Positions 44,301 through 55,860 of a DNA stretch of 60,000 bases are shown in pieces. This DNA is from Cryptomeria japonica. Its lineage: Eukaryota; Streptophyta; Pinopsida; Cupressales; Cupressaceae. Every line of letters starts with the position of its first letter. The stretch's first letter is position 1. The stretch lies in NCBI RefSeq assembly GCF_030272615.1, contig NC_081412.1, positions 694,906,083 to 694,966,082 on the forward strand. Direction: 5' to 3'. The position numbers and the translations under genes are program-made. The notes under the pieces are model-generated. The model was given only the letters and a program-made list of their open reading frames with translations. It ran no database searches and had not been told where the DNA came from.

Positions 44301-45740
44301 GCTATTTTGCTAGGTGAAGTTGCGCGTGGTTTAAAACCAGCGAAGTTGTGAAATGACATGGCATGCCACCTAGGTGGTCTATCTGGTCAATAAGGCGAGT
44401 AGAATGGTGGCATGCGGCATAAGCTACAACACTCAGCAAGTCAGGATTAAAGGTTAAAGGGAGCGTCCCAGAGGTGAGTCAGATCGCAGAATGGGAGATG
44501 ACCTGGCAAATACTGGTGTCAAGAATTAATCAGAGCCCAGTGCTTTCTCTCAGCAAATGAAATAATGACATGTTAGCTCTGAAGGTGACTACACACCAGG
44601 TGTTTAAAGTTGAGTCAGAGGGCCCACCCTTCTCGGAGTCTATTCAGATGGCTAAGCACTAAGCAACTAGAAAATGATTGGACGACCTGTGCTATTTTGC
44701 AAGGGAAAGATGCTCATGCTTTATACCCTACGAAATAGAAAAAGTAAATGAGGACAGTCTATGTGTCATAATAAATGATAACGTGTCCATGGACACATGG
44801 TTTTAAAAGAAGTCGTGGGCCCGCCAAGGTGGAACCGACAGTATAAAAGAAGAACACGTGGCCAATTTTGAGTTGAACATGAAAAGTCTTTCAAAGCCAG
44901 TGGTCAAGTGCCACGTGGTAGCACATAGTCAATAAAGAAGCAGGACCCAGTGCGGAGCCAAGGCTGTTAGTGTAATGATCGATCAGGTTTCTTTTGATCA
45001 GATGGTTCGCACTATTTCGCAAGACAAAATGGTTCATGGTTTAAGACCAGCGAAATGGCGAAGTCATGTGGCATTCCAAGTGGATGGTCTGGCTAGTCCT
45101 AAAGGTGAGTAAGATGATGGCATGTGGCAGAAAATGCAACAGTCAACAAGGTAGGTCTGAGCATTTCAAAGAAGGTGGGTCCCAGAAAAGAAAGATACCA
45201 TGGGACAAAGGTATTCTGATAGATACAGGTGGTGAAAATAGAGAGGAACTCAATATTTTTCTCTTGGCAAATCAAAGATCGACATATCAGCTTGAAAGAT
45301 GACTAGATGCCGAGTGTTCAGAGTTAAGTCAGAGGGCCCACGTTTGTAGGTAAATGTTTAGAGTGTAAAGACCAATCAACTCTCATTTGATCGGACGGCC
45401 CGTGTTATTTCGTGAAGGTGAAGTGCTCACGTTTTAACACCTGGGAAATAGCAAAAACCTGTTAGCTATTAGGTGAAGGCACGGTTAGTGAAAAGGATAA
45501 TTGTCCAGGTAAAGGTTAAAGGCCATGCAGTTCGGGTCCCATCGGACGCCTGACATAGTTTCACGAAGGTAAAAGTGCTCACTAAATAACACCAGTGATA
45601 TGGCGAAATCAAATAAGGCTCAGTGAAAAGGGGAGAAGTACTAAGCTAATGTAAAGACCGATCAACTCTCATTTGATCAAACAGCCCACGTTATTTCATG
45701 AAGTAAAGTTGCCAAGAAATTAATTCCTGCAAAATAGAGA
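44301..45740 (+). repeat. Six diverged hairpin modules in U3 of the W LTR
   Basis: Copies at 44301-44350, 44691-44740, 45010-45060, 45404-45454, 45555-45609 and 45690-45740. Pattern: GATCGGACGGCCCGTG, then CTATTTCGCAAGGTGAA, a spacer with TGCTCA-GTTTTA, then ACACCAGCGAAATAG. The two outer parts are imperfect reverse complements (CTATTTCGC and GCGAAATAG), so each module is a potential stem-loop. Spacing is irregular. Confidence 0.7.
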
Positions 45741-45911
45741 AAAGAGAAACGCATGGGTGTTGTGACCCGTTGGAGCGAAAACTTTGAATTCTTTCATGAA
45801 TTCAATTCTGAAAAGACGACCAAGCATGTGGAATTAATTTTGGAGTTAAGAGACCAGCCGCCATATACGATCTTGTATCAATTGAATTGAGATATCATTC
45901 TGAAGAGCACT

Positions 45912-45918
45912 TATAAAG
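45912..45918 (+). promoter_or_regulatory. TATA box of the W LTR
   Basis: TATAAAG in GCACTTATAAAGAAGCAG, downstream of the hairpin modules and about 180 bases before the ORF start at 46093. Transcription would start near 45940 (inference), making the LTR ORF the first ORF of the element RNA. Confidence 0.6.
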
Positions 45919-46092
45919 AAGCAGTTGCAGAGCAAACTTCTTCAATTGTAGAGTTAATTCCTTCGAGTACAAGTAGGTTTCTCTATACTCTTGTTCAGCC
46001 ATTTTTTTTAATTGTGTATGTTTTACTGAGATTTTAATTTGTCATAGAACAATTGAAAGAAATTGTTGAATTGCTTGCTTAATTTTCTAAAA

Positions 46093-49000
46093 GAGATGGC
46101 ACCTAAAAGGGAGTTCTCCGGAAAACTCAATTATCATGAGCGGCCAATTTGTGATGATTTCCTTGAACAATTGATGTTGTCAACTAATGTGGCTTCCAAA
46201 ATGAAAGAATTGATGCCAAGAGCTTCTTGCTTGAAAATAGGAGAGGGTTTATATGATAAAGGGAATTGGTTAAGAGACCCTCAAGTATGGATGTCTGGGT
46301 TAGGATTATTCAAGGTTGGGTTCAGTGGGAAGACCCTCATTGAAATTAACAATGAGGAATTTAGGAATGCCTTTGGGTTAAGTGAATACACTAATTTTCT
46401 GTAGCCTATTGATTTTAAATCACTAGCTCAGGTGTATAATTTGCAAAGAAATCACTTAAGAAATGGGCCTCTCAAAGAATTCTTTTTGAAGATAGGTGGG
46501 TTGACTGTTGTGGGACCTAATATTGAAGAGCCCTTCTCTCTAAATTTGTTTACCCTTAGGGCTAAAGGATTATACTGGTCACTCTACCAAATCCTAGGGG
46601 AAGATGCTGAAGCGAGTATGCCCACTCATTACATGTTGATGGTTGCTTAGATTTTGAATCCTTTTGTGGCAATAACTTTTGATTATGGTTCTTTCATAAC
46701 TAATGCTATCCATAATGGATTAATAGGAATCAGGAACAGGAAAGTAGATAGGCCCTTTGGGTGGTACTCCCTTCTTATGCATTTGTTTTTATTCAAGGGT
46801 GGTGACTATTTTGCAAGTGGGATGGACCTTGTAAAAGAAAAGGATGGGGAAAAGATGCCTGTGCAATTATGGAGCACTGTTTTGTCATGGGACAGAGAAG
46901 ATGCAGGCTTCTTAAGGTTTGATAAATATTTTGCATCAAAAAATAGGACCCGTATCTATTTGGAAAACCCAAGAGTCTCTAAGGTGCTTTTGGAATTCAA
47001 TAGGCCACAAGAGTTTGCAGAGGACACAAAAATTGTCCACAATTGGGGTGATATTTACCTATACCCTGTTTCCATAGTTTTCAGAATATATGGTTTCACA
47101 TGTACCCCATTTTGTTACCTTATCAGGTCCCTCTTAAAGTGGGAATTACAAAGATACTCAGGCAGATTGGTGCTATGCAAGAGGCAGAATTGATAGGTAG
47201 AGGCAAAGGGACAATTTTCCCTACAATTACCATGGCACACCAATTTGTAATAACCAAACGAGGTTGGAAATGTTTTGGAGATTTCCTCTAGCCATATCAT
47301 TTATCAACTGTAGTTTCTCAGTGTGCTGACCCCAAAGATTTCTTCAATGGTATGTTTAGGAAGAGGGTTGTATGCAAGGATAAACGCCATCAATTTCAAT
47401 TCCCTGAGGACCTCATCAGGAATGAATTTAATTTGGATGAACAAGAGTTGAGAAAGGAAAAGAGAGTAGCCTATAAGAAGGTCTTAGACTTGGTGCACCA
47501 ACATGACATAAGCTATGACACTTTGTCTAGCTTTTACCCCTTTGCAAAGAAGATGAAGTTTTTGATTCTTAGTTTTGAGGAGGTGATGCAAACACTAAAA
47601 GAAAAGAGGGAGGTTGTAATAAAAAATAACCCTGAGAAAGCAAGATTGATTTTGAATAGGTCTACATCTGCTAGGCCGATCCCTTCAGGTAATTATATGT
47701 TACATAAGAGGTCTAACTATAGTGTACTTATGCCTACTTCAGGGGAGCCCTCTGCCTCTAAAGGTAAAAGGAAGATACACGATGTCATTGACATCCGTAG
47801 TAGCCCAAAGAAACAAAGAGTGGGAAAAGAGGTACAACCTAAAGAATCTGTGTACTCCCCATCTCAATCACCTATCCATATAGGAGATGAACAGGCAGTA
47901 GCTGAGCAATTATTGCAGTTAGGCAGTTTAGGGGAAATTATCTACACCTATGATGAAGTAGAGGAAGGAATGCCAGAAGAGCCCTTAGCTACTGAAATGA
48001 ATATCACCACTACTGAATTCAAAGGCCGAGAATGGGACCCTAAGATCAAGCCAGCCAGTGAAGATTTCTTGGCTGATGACAAGTTCATCACATCAGAAGC
48101 ATTCATGCAATTTGTGTGGAAGTAGAGCATTGATAGATACAATGCAAGGTATGAGAAAAGGAAGGGTGAGCAGCCTCATAAAGACCCAGTTACAGTTGAG
48201 GAAGAAATAAAGCAAGAAATGGTTGAAGAATTTAAGACCATCACTCCTCAGCAAGGAAGAGACATGGTGGTGAAGGCTGGGGTAATTATTCTCCCCAAAT
48301 GGGATATAGTAGATTCTCTAGTCCTGGAAGTAGTAAGAAAGGAGACTAAACCTATGGAGGGAGTCACTTTCAATAAAGACAATGATGCATTAGTTATGTG
48401 GTCTCTGAAAAGAGATGAAAATAAGAAGAAAAAGGACACCTCAATCTCAAGTTACCTTGGGGTGATGATGGTGAAGAGGGTGCAGACTACTGGGGTAGTG
48501 GAAGCTGCTAGCATTGTACTCAAAACTGCTAAATTTAATGTTGCAGTAGCAGAAAGGGAAGCTAAGGAAAAGGTAGATCTCCAGGTTAAATTGGAGACAG
48601 TTTTAAAAGCTTACACTAATGCTCAAGAAGAGGTAAGGAACAAAGATAGCATCATTGCTAAATTGCAGAAGCAACTAATAGGACAATATCATCATGGTGA
48701 GTCCTCAACACTGATGATCTCCTCTTCTCTTTCCAGACCTCCACCCACCAGCCCTATCATTGAATTCCCACCGTCTCCAGCACCTTCTAGCTCTCAAATG
48801 ATTGAGATTACTCCTCAAGAGTTAGAGAATCTAAAACAAGCCCAAGCCATGTATGCAAAGAAATATGAGGATAGAGTGAAGGCCACTGTCACTAGTTATG
48901 TAGATACCGTGAATTCCTCATTGCTATACAATAATGTAGGTAAAATTTTGGATATATAAAATCAGTTCTGAGGAGACAAAGCCATATTGACACCAATTTT

Positions 49001-49589
49001 TGACAAATGGAGGCCTAGGGAGAAGGAGTTTGAGTTTATGTGTGTATCTTGTGATGAAGCAAGGTCCAATCCTATCAGTAGATCCACTTTTGACATCACT
49101 AAAGATTTAGTACAATTAGTAGTAGGGGTGGATAATGTTGATAGGAAAGTTAATTTGTGCAAAAAGGAATATGCTGATCAAGTTTTTGAGTTGCTCCCAG
49201 GAGATTTTGCTAGCCCAGATCAACTGAAGAACAAACAAATGTGGCTTAAGGAGATAGAAGCCAAACTATCAGCAAGAATTAAGGAAATTATTGACCTAGA
49301 TGATGCTTCTTTCTTTATTGTAACAATAAAGGAAATAGAGAAAATTAAGGCACATTATAGTTTATTCAATTCAGAAGTCAACAAAATGAGAAACTCTTGG
49401 AAAAGGTTGACCAAGGCTAAGGCTAAAGTGATTAATTTCTCATGGTTGACAGATGATGTGTATGATGAGTGGACAACAAAATATGCCACCCATGATATGG
49501 AACAGTTGGAGAGTGCCCCTGAAAAGGTAGAAGAGGTTACAACCGAACAACCTGTTGAAGAAGCTGCAGAGGCCAAAAAGAACTTGTAA
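46093..49589 (+). pseudogene. LTR-borne ORF1 of W, about 1165 codons, unrecognised
   Basis: Starts MAPKREFSGKLNYHE. In-frame stops are TAG at 46402, 46648, 47289 and 48123, and TAA at 48957 with TGA just after; a frameshift lies near 47100-47190. The first about 400 residues look globular (KGNWLRDPQVWMSGLGLFKV, LSWDREDAGFLRFDKYF, HNWGDIYLYPVS). Then come a charged tail with an NLS-like KGKRKIHDVIDI and SPKKQRVGK, a heptad-rich segment (AKEKVDLQVKLETVLKAY), a Pro/Ser stretch and a final helical part (KSKYADQ-type, KRLTKAKAKVINFSWL). No similarity to Gag or enzymes. Ogre elements carry an unrelated-function ORF1 upstream of gag, which this may correspond to. Confidence 0.65.
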
Positions 49590-50531
49590 CTGTTTCTATG
49601 AAAGGCTTGCAATTTCTTTGTTTTGAAAGAAATGATTGTAACAAACTCTCCTCAAAAAGTCCGAAGCTTTGTGCATTCATGTTGTTATAAATGGATACCA
49701 GGACTAGAAGGAAGGGGATCACAAAAGAATTGTAAGAAAATGCTGCAGAAATTTATCTGAGCTTTTCTGAGTCTAATGGGGAATATTCTTAAACTTCTAG
49801 TAATACTTTCTGAATATAATATCAATATACAGACCATCGGTTTTGAGTAAAGATTTGTGTCATCTTCAAGTGTTCTTACAATTTGTTTACTGTTTTAATT
49901 CTGAATAATCTAGGGTTATTTTGTTTGAATGGGGTAGCAAGGCTATTTTCAGTAGATGTGCTCGCTAGCTTTTCTCTTTAGCAGGGAAATTAAAGATGTG
50001 GGGATCACTCATACCATTAAATTCTTTGGAAGAAACTTTGAATCTTGATGATCATAGTTTAATTTTGAATGGAGAAATTCTTATAAGTGTTAGGCATGTA
50101 TAAGGAATAATAGAAACCAAGCCAATGGGATGCGTAAAGATATTTTGTTTGAGGAGTATTAACTGAGTTTTAGATGACTCTGTGACCTTGGATAAGGCAC
50201 TGGCCTTGATTGAAGTTGTTTATTGCATGTTTTGTTGATCGAAATACTGAATTTGAGTATAATTTTCATTCCTTTGTCTAAGTTAGTTTCAAGGTGAATA
50301 GATCCACTGGTTTTCTGGACTGGTTTGCTGTGGATTTATCTTTTGAAATTGTGAATTCGGTTCACAAAGGTATACCCGCATGGACTTTGAATAAGTCCAA
50401 AGTGTAGAAGGTTAAATCAAACCTTGTCATATGTTGTCCTAAGAGTTTCCTTCCTCTTAACATCCCTCTTGCACAGAGTTTGATTATCTTATTATAAGGA
50501 TATTGAAGTGAGTTAGATTTTGAAGACAACA
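49590..50531 (+). other. W LTR segment between ORF1 and the LTR end
   Basis: About 940 bp of AT-rich sequence without a gene. Contains AATATAATATCAATATAC (49816), a possible polyadenylation area, and ends with the inverted-repeat terminus GACAACA (50525-50531). Confidence 0.6.
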
Positions 50532-50535
50532 AAAG

Positions 50536-50553
50536 TGGCAACTCTACTCGGGA
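50536..50553 (+). other. Element W primer-binding site
   Basis: TGGCAACTCTACTCGGGA starts four bases after the LTR end and resembles the TGGCGACTCTGCTGGGGA type of plant gypsy elements with three substitutions. A second partial copy, TGGCAACTCTGTTAC, lies near 50662. Confidence 0.7.
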
Positions 50554-50716
50554 GAGTCACAATAAGGATACAAACGCAGATTTGTGTTGAGGCTTATAAA
50601 GAAAATTGTTGTGTGTTTGTGGATTAGACTTCTTGTATTCATAATTCCCATAGTTTTGTGGGTGGCAACTCTGTTACTTTTTGAGCTAGTCCTTGTGAGA
50701 TACAAATATTTCTGAA

Positions 50717-53262
50717 ATGAAGACAAGCGAGATGCAAGCAGCAAAAAACACAAGATCATTCATGAAGAAACATCCTCGTGAAACCTTGCAAGAAGGTCTG
50801 CCAGAACAATCACGGAGGGGCCAGAAGAGATCTATGTTGCATGAGCCATCAAATGCTTCTTGGGTACAGAAAAACAATAATACTGGTAAGATGCCTGATC
50901 GACCTATTTATGCAAAGTCTAATTCATCTTCTAGAGATTCAGAACATGATATATTAGGTTTCCATTCAGGATTGTTTGGAAATATTGATAATGCACCTAT
51001 TTTAAATCAATATTTATCTCATGTTAGTGTTTCTGCAAGAGATAGAACCAGTTCAAATGCAGTTGGGCACTCTATTCCTAGGACAATTGATGGGAATATT
51101 AGTTTGGTAGACATAGATCAAGTTAATGCATCGGACTCTGAAGAAAACTTCCCTAATGAAGATAAAGTGTCTCAAGAGATTGAAGACTTAAATAGAAGAG
51201 TCCACCACTTAATCTCCCTAAGAGCCCAAAAGGAAGCAAATAAGGAGAAGGAAGTCAAAGCCAAATTAATGGAAAGGGATAGGCTTCTTAGATAGATAGC
51301 TGATCTTGAAGTACTTGCTAAGGAGAAAGAAAAGAGTGATGAGGAAGGCCTTGTGATTAGAGAGATTCTAATTCCCAAAACTAAGAAATCTTGTAAGTCA
51401 GTAGTTCAGCCAACAAGGGAAGTATTTAATGACTCCCAGCTTCCTAGAGCTAATATGGATAAAGGAAAACATAAATGGGTAGATGATGGAATAGAATCTA
51501 AAACTGCAGAAGAGATCTCTCATAAGCTTTTAGCACATGAGAGAGAAATGGAAAGGATGAGGAAAGAAAAGGAAGATCTCCAAATGGAACTAGAAGAGGC
51601 TGAGTTAGAAGTAGTTAATTAAGAAGTACAAAGAAAGATCAACTACTTAAAGGCTCCCCCTATTACATTTCCATCAGAAGATCTTAGCAAGCCTAATCCT
51701 CAACACATTTCCCTTCCTCAGGCCAATACTCAACCTGCAGTGCAAGCTAATATTGCCTCAGTAAGTCAAATCCCTATGAATAAATAGTACACTCAAATAC
51801 CACAATCTCCAATCCCAAAAGTTAAAATGACCATGGGAAATAATAATGCTATTACCCCTTTTCAAAGAAGACCAATCAATTTAGAACAATATAGACAATT
51901 GTTCTTTGATGGGATCCCAAGATATCCAAACCATGTTCTTACCAAGTTAAGAGACAGACTCCATAAATTTGCTGGGAACAATGCAATTAGCACTGAGGAG
52001 CATCTGAAATCCTTTGGGGATCTAATAAATGATTATGAGATAGTAGATGAAGATGTTATTATGAAACTATTTGTTCAATCCTTGGTTGATGATGCAAGAG
52101 ATTGGTACAGAGGTCTCTCGGTTAATAGCATAGGGTAATGGGAAGATTTTAAAAATTATTTTCAAGAGTAGTATGGTGACAAGACTAATGTGAGTTTCAT
52201 GCTAAATGAATTCAATAACATCAGAAAGTCTGAAAATGAAATGGTCACTGATTTCAATGCCAGATTCCAGAAAGCCATGCACAGATTGTATCAAGTGATG
52301 AGGTTAGATGATAACATGTGTCTTAATACATATTACAATGCATTTGATTCTAAGATGGCCTATATCTTGAGAGATAAGAATCCCAATAACTTGAGAGATT
52401 CTTTTAGAATTGCCATAAATGTAAAAAGTAATAGAAAAGAATCTGGGAAGTTAGGGAGAAGGATAGATAGTAGATTGTGGCAAGAAACAAAACAACAATC
52501 TAATAAAGTTGCTAAGGAGGATGATAAGATAGAGAAATTGGTTACTGCTATGAAATATTTGACTGCCAAGGTTAACAAAAATGATAAACCTCATTATAAT
52601 TGGCAGGATAGACCCCCTAGATTGCATGATATGCCATATAATACCAATTGGAAAGATGGCAAGCCCCAAATTGAGAAGCTCAAAATTGCCCAAAGTCAAG
52701 AAACTCTAGATCCCTTGAAAGGGAAAATTGTTTACAATATAGAAAATACTCCCTGGTGTATTGCTTGTGATGGACCACATTCTCCTCATCAGTGTGCAGT
52801 GGCTCAGGCTCTTGAAGAATCTATGAGACCAGAAGCAGAGCCTGACATTAATATGTTTGAAACCATCATAGAAAGTGATGAGGAATCTGTGTAAAGTGGA
52901 TACAATGATGTGCTAGATAATGAAAGGTTAGTACAAGGACAATTAACCTTAGATTGGCATCCTACATTGAATGTAGTAACAATTGAGGATGAAGAGGTTC
53001 ATCTTACGAGACCTAGTGAGGAGGAAGTTAGAAATCTCACTAAAGCTACCATTGCCAAAGCAAAACACAATTATAACCTGAGAAGCACCAAGAGGGACAT
53101 TGATCAGGGTGAGCCAGGTTCTATGTTTGTAAAAGAAGTCACTAAAAAGGGGGCATCAAGTAGTGCTACCACCATTTCTAAGGTCAATCAAGAAAATGGG
53201 GAACAAGTTAAAGACGTACCCAAAGGCAAACTGATAAAAATGTTGGTGATATACAAGAAGTA
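50717..53262 (+). pseudogene. Element W gag
   Basis: Starts MKTSEMQAAKNTRSFMKK about 190 bases after the LTR. Order: Ser/Asp-rich N-terminus, coiled-coil segment (QEIEDLNRRVHHLISLRAQK and ELEEAELEVVN region), then the Retrotrans_gag core (FDGIPRYPNHVLTKLRDRLHKFAG, DDARDWYRGLS, FMLNEFNNIRKSENEMVTDF) and a zinc knuckle WCIACDGPHSPHQC near 52757-52800. One frame to about 53240, with stops at 51292, 51622, 51790, 52136, 52168 and 52892, mostly TAG where Gln is expected. A frameshift near 53240 joins it to the protease. Confidence 0.9.
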
Positions 53263-53919
53263 GCAATAGTGAAAAAGGCAAGTTGGTTCAAGATAGAAAG
53301 AGTCAGAGCTAACACTAAAACATGCAATAGTTCTACATTTGACATGGCCCAAGCTCTTACTCAAATGAAGGTCATTGTTCCATTAGTAGAATTACTAAAG
53401 ATTAAAGAACATAAGGATGCAACCTTGTCTCTATTCTCTAGTATATCTGATAGTGACACAGTCTTACCCACTGGTTCAACTAGAATTGGAAAGGATCAAG
53501 AGTTCCAGACCCCAGAGGTTTATGTTGGAACCACTATCACTCAAGAGCCCTCACAGGTACATCCCTTCTATGTTACCCTGTTAGTCAATAATCGGATGAT
53601 TAAAAACTGCATGATAGATTCAGCAGCTGCTGCTAATGTAATGCCCTATGGTGTTATGAAAGAATTAGGATTATCAATAGCCACTGTGTATGGGAAGTGC
53701 TATGCCATGGATAACAGAAAAGTGCCTGTGATAGGCACAATGAAATATTTTGAGGTAAAAATAGCAACATTCCCTGATGCCACTTACAAAATCGATGTTA
53801 TTGTTACTGACACTAAACCCCATTACGGTATGTTACTTTCCAGACAATGGGCAGTAGTAGTAGGTGGAAATGTTCAACTGGACTTATCCTATGCTACCAT
53901 TCCAATTAATGGAAGTTAG
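53263..53919 (+). pseudogene. Element W protease
   Basis: Retropepsin-like: HPFYVTLLVNNRMIKNCMID then SAAAANVMP (D-S-A where D-S/T-G is expected), GKCYAMDNRKVPVIG, and PHYGMLLSRQWAV. The Gly-to-Ala change at the active site would impair catalysis. Ends in GS followed by TAG at 53917; the next residues VKLYREP continue the frame. Confidence 0.87.
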
Positions 53920-54084
53920 GTCAAATTGTACAGAGAGCCACGAGCTCCTAAGGTAATTGAAAATGTAGACCCTAGTATGCTCAGCTGTATGATCGATATA
54001 GATCTAGATAACTTTAGGCTTCAACCAATTCTACCTCAACTAAAGAATACTGACCCTATTATAGTTGAATTACAAGCGCAATAG

Positions 54085-54500
54085 TGTGGACTATGGCAGA
54101 TGTATTTTGATAGAGATTGCTCCAAGGAAGGGTCAGGAGTAGGGGTTCTTTTTGTGTCCCCGTCAGGTATAACTTTTAAATATTCATTTTTGTTGGCCTT
54201 CTAGTGCACAAATAATACTGCAGAATATGAAGCCCTGCTACTGGGACTTGAGATTGCAAAAAGGCATGGAATCCAACTGTTGAAAGTAATGGGGGATTCA
54301 AAATTGGTTGTCTCTCAGGTGAGATCTAAATATGCATCCAAGAATGATAGATTAAAGTAGTATAAGCATGCTGTTTGGGATGTTATTGAGCATTTTGATG
54401 CCTTTTCTATTAATTGGATAGAGTGAGCAAAGAACATTATGGAAGACTTCCTAGCTAATGTTGCTTTGAAAAATGATGATGCAACACTAACCGGTATGTC
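54085..54500 (+). pseudogene. Element W second (archaeal-type) RNase H, upstream of RT
   Basis: Contains LWQMYFDRDCSKEGSGVGVLF, CTNNTAEYEALLLGLEIAK, VMGDSKLVVSQVRSKY and MEDFLANVALK. The four catalytic acidic residues (FD, EYE, GDS, EDF) are kept. Unlike X, Y and U, where this domain lies between the gypsy RNase H and integrase, here it sits between protease and RT. Four stops (TAG at about 54082, 54203 and 54358; TGA at 54424). Confidence 0.88.
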
Positions 54501-54960
54501 CATTGTGGAAGTAAAATCTAGGCCTGCTATTCCTGACAATGTGTACAATTGGCAAGTTTTTGCTGATGATGAAGACTTTCTTAGGTTTATTCAATGTGTT
54601 GACAATTATGATGGACAAAAGATTGATTGCAATGCATTGGTGGAAGTGGTAGACAATAGAGAGATAGTATTCGGAAATGATTTGGTCCAGTTGGAAACTA
54701 ATGAAATACCTAAAGGGCTGGTAGAGCTGGAGAGCATGTTCAGTTACAATGATAGTCACTTGCATCAGCAATCTACCACCAAATTGGAAGAGTTAGAGGA
54801 GGTAAATTTGGGGACTGAATCATCCCCTAAGTTAGTATATATTGGCAAAAAATTACCTTCTCATGTTAGGATTAACCTTATTAATTTATTGAAGAAGTAT
54901 AAACATATTTTTGATTGGTCTTATGAAGACCTAAAGGTGTATAGACAAGATCTTTTTTAG
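54501..54960 (+). pseudogene. Element W linker between RNase H and RT
   Basis: Acidic open frame (PAIPDNVYNWQVFADDEDFL, KGLVELESMFSYNDSH, KLEELEEVNLGTESSPKLVY) leading to HVRINLINLLKKYKHIFDWSYEDL, the usual start of gypsy RT. Ends in a TAG at 54958. Confidence 0.75.
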
Positions 54961-55860
54961 CATGAAGTTCCTTTACTTCCAGATGCTAAGCCTTTTAGAC
55001 AAAAACAAAGACCTATTAACCCCTTATTAGAAGCTAAGATACAGCAGGAGCTGACTAAATTAAGAGAAGTGGGGATTATCAGACCTATAAGGCATTCTTC
55101 ATGGGTCTCCAATCTGGTCCTAGTAAGGAAGAAGAATGGGGACATCAGATTGTGTGTAGATTTTAGGAATTTAAATGTTGCTTCCTTGAAGGATAATTAC
55201 TCATCCCCAAACATTGAAGCCATGCTACAGAGAGTGATAGGATGTAACCTTTTATCCATGATGGACAGTTTCTCAGATACAATCAAGTGTTAGTGAAGGA
55301 ATCTGAACAATTCAAAACTACCTTTACTACTCCGTGGGGAACATATGTTTATGTGAGAATGCCATTCGGGTTGAAAAATGTTGGAGCTACATTTCAAAGA
55401 GCCATGGATGTAGCTTTCAAAGAATTCATTAACATCATCATGGTGGTTTATCAAGATGACCTAGCTTGTTTCTCTAAGAAGGCTGATGATCATTGTGGAC
55501 ATCTGGAGAAGGTGTTCAATAAAGCTTTGGAATTTGGTGTATCACTAAATCCCAAGAAATGTCATTTTGGGGTCACTGAAGGAAAGCTATTGGGACACAT
55601 AGTTTCCAAGGAAGGGGTAACGATAGACCCTGAAAGAATTGAAGCAATCAATAAGGTGTCTAAACTAGAAAATATGAAAGGTATTCAATCTTTTTTAGGC
55701 AAAGTAAATTTTGTTAGGAGATTCATTGCAAACTTTGCAGAGATAGTGAAGCCTATTGTCAAGCTCCTCAAGAAGGATACCAAATTTTATTGGGATCAAG
55801 AAGCCTCAAAAGATTTTGCTGAAATTAAGAAGGCAATCTAGGAGGCACCAGTGTTGAAAT
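54961..55860 (+). pseudogene. Element W reverse transcriptase
   Basis: Motifs: PLLPDAKPFRQKQRPINPLL, GIIRPIRHSSWVSNLVLVRK, LCVDFRNLNVASLKDNY, MMDSFSD, a frameshift near 55280, then TTFTTPWGTYVYVRMPFGLK, active site VVYQDDLACFS, NPKKCHFGV, GKLLGHIVSKEGV and FLGKVNFVRRFIANFA. The YxDD box is intact. TAG at 55839 where Gln is expected. Confidence 0.92.

Larger units (their letters stand above)
43946..50531 (+). mobile_element. Element W 5' LTR, about 6.6 kb, ORF-bearing
   Basis: Starts TGTTGTCATTG inside the X protease; the same start follows the W pol region at 57725 (about 150 bp alignable, roughly 7% different). Ends TTGAAGACAACA at 50531. TGTTGTC and GACAACA form a perfect 7-bp terminal inverted repeat, and a primer-binding-site match starts four bases later. 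TATA box TATAAAG at 45912. This interval includes six hairpin modules in U3 and a decayed about 1165-codon ORF downstream of the TATA box. The 3' LTR is cut after 150 bp, so a second copy of the ORF cannot be checked here. Confidence 0.75.

Noticed and set aside
46093-46130. LTR end and primer site just before ORF1 (TGGCACC at 46095)
   Set aside because: No inverted terminus matching TGTTGTC nearby and only a 5-7 base primer match, whereas 50525-50553 has both.
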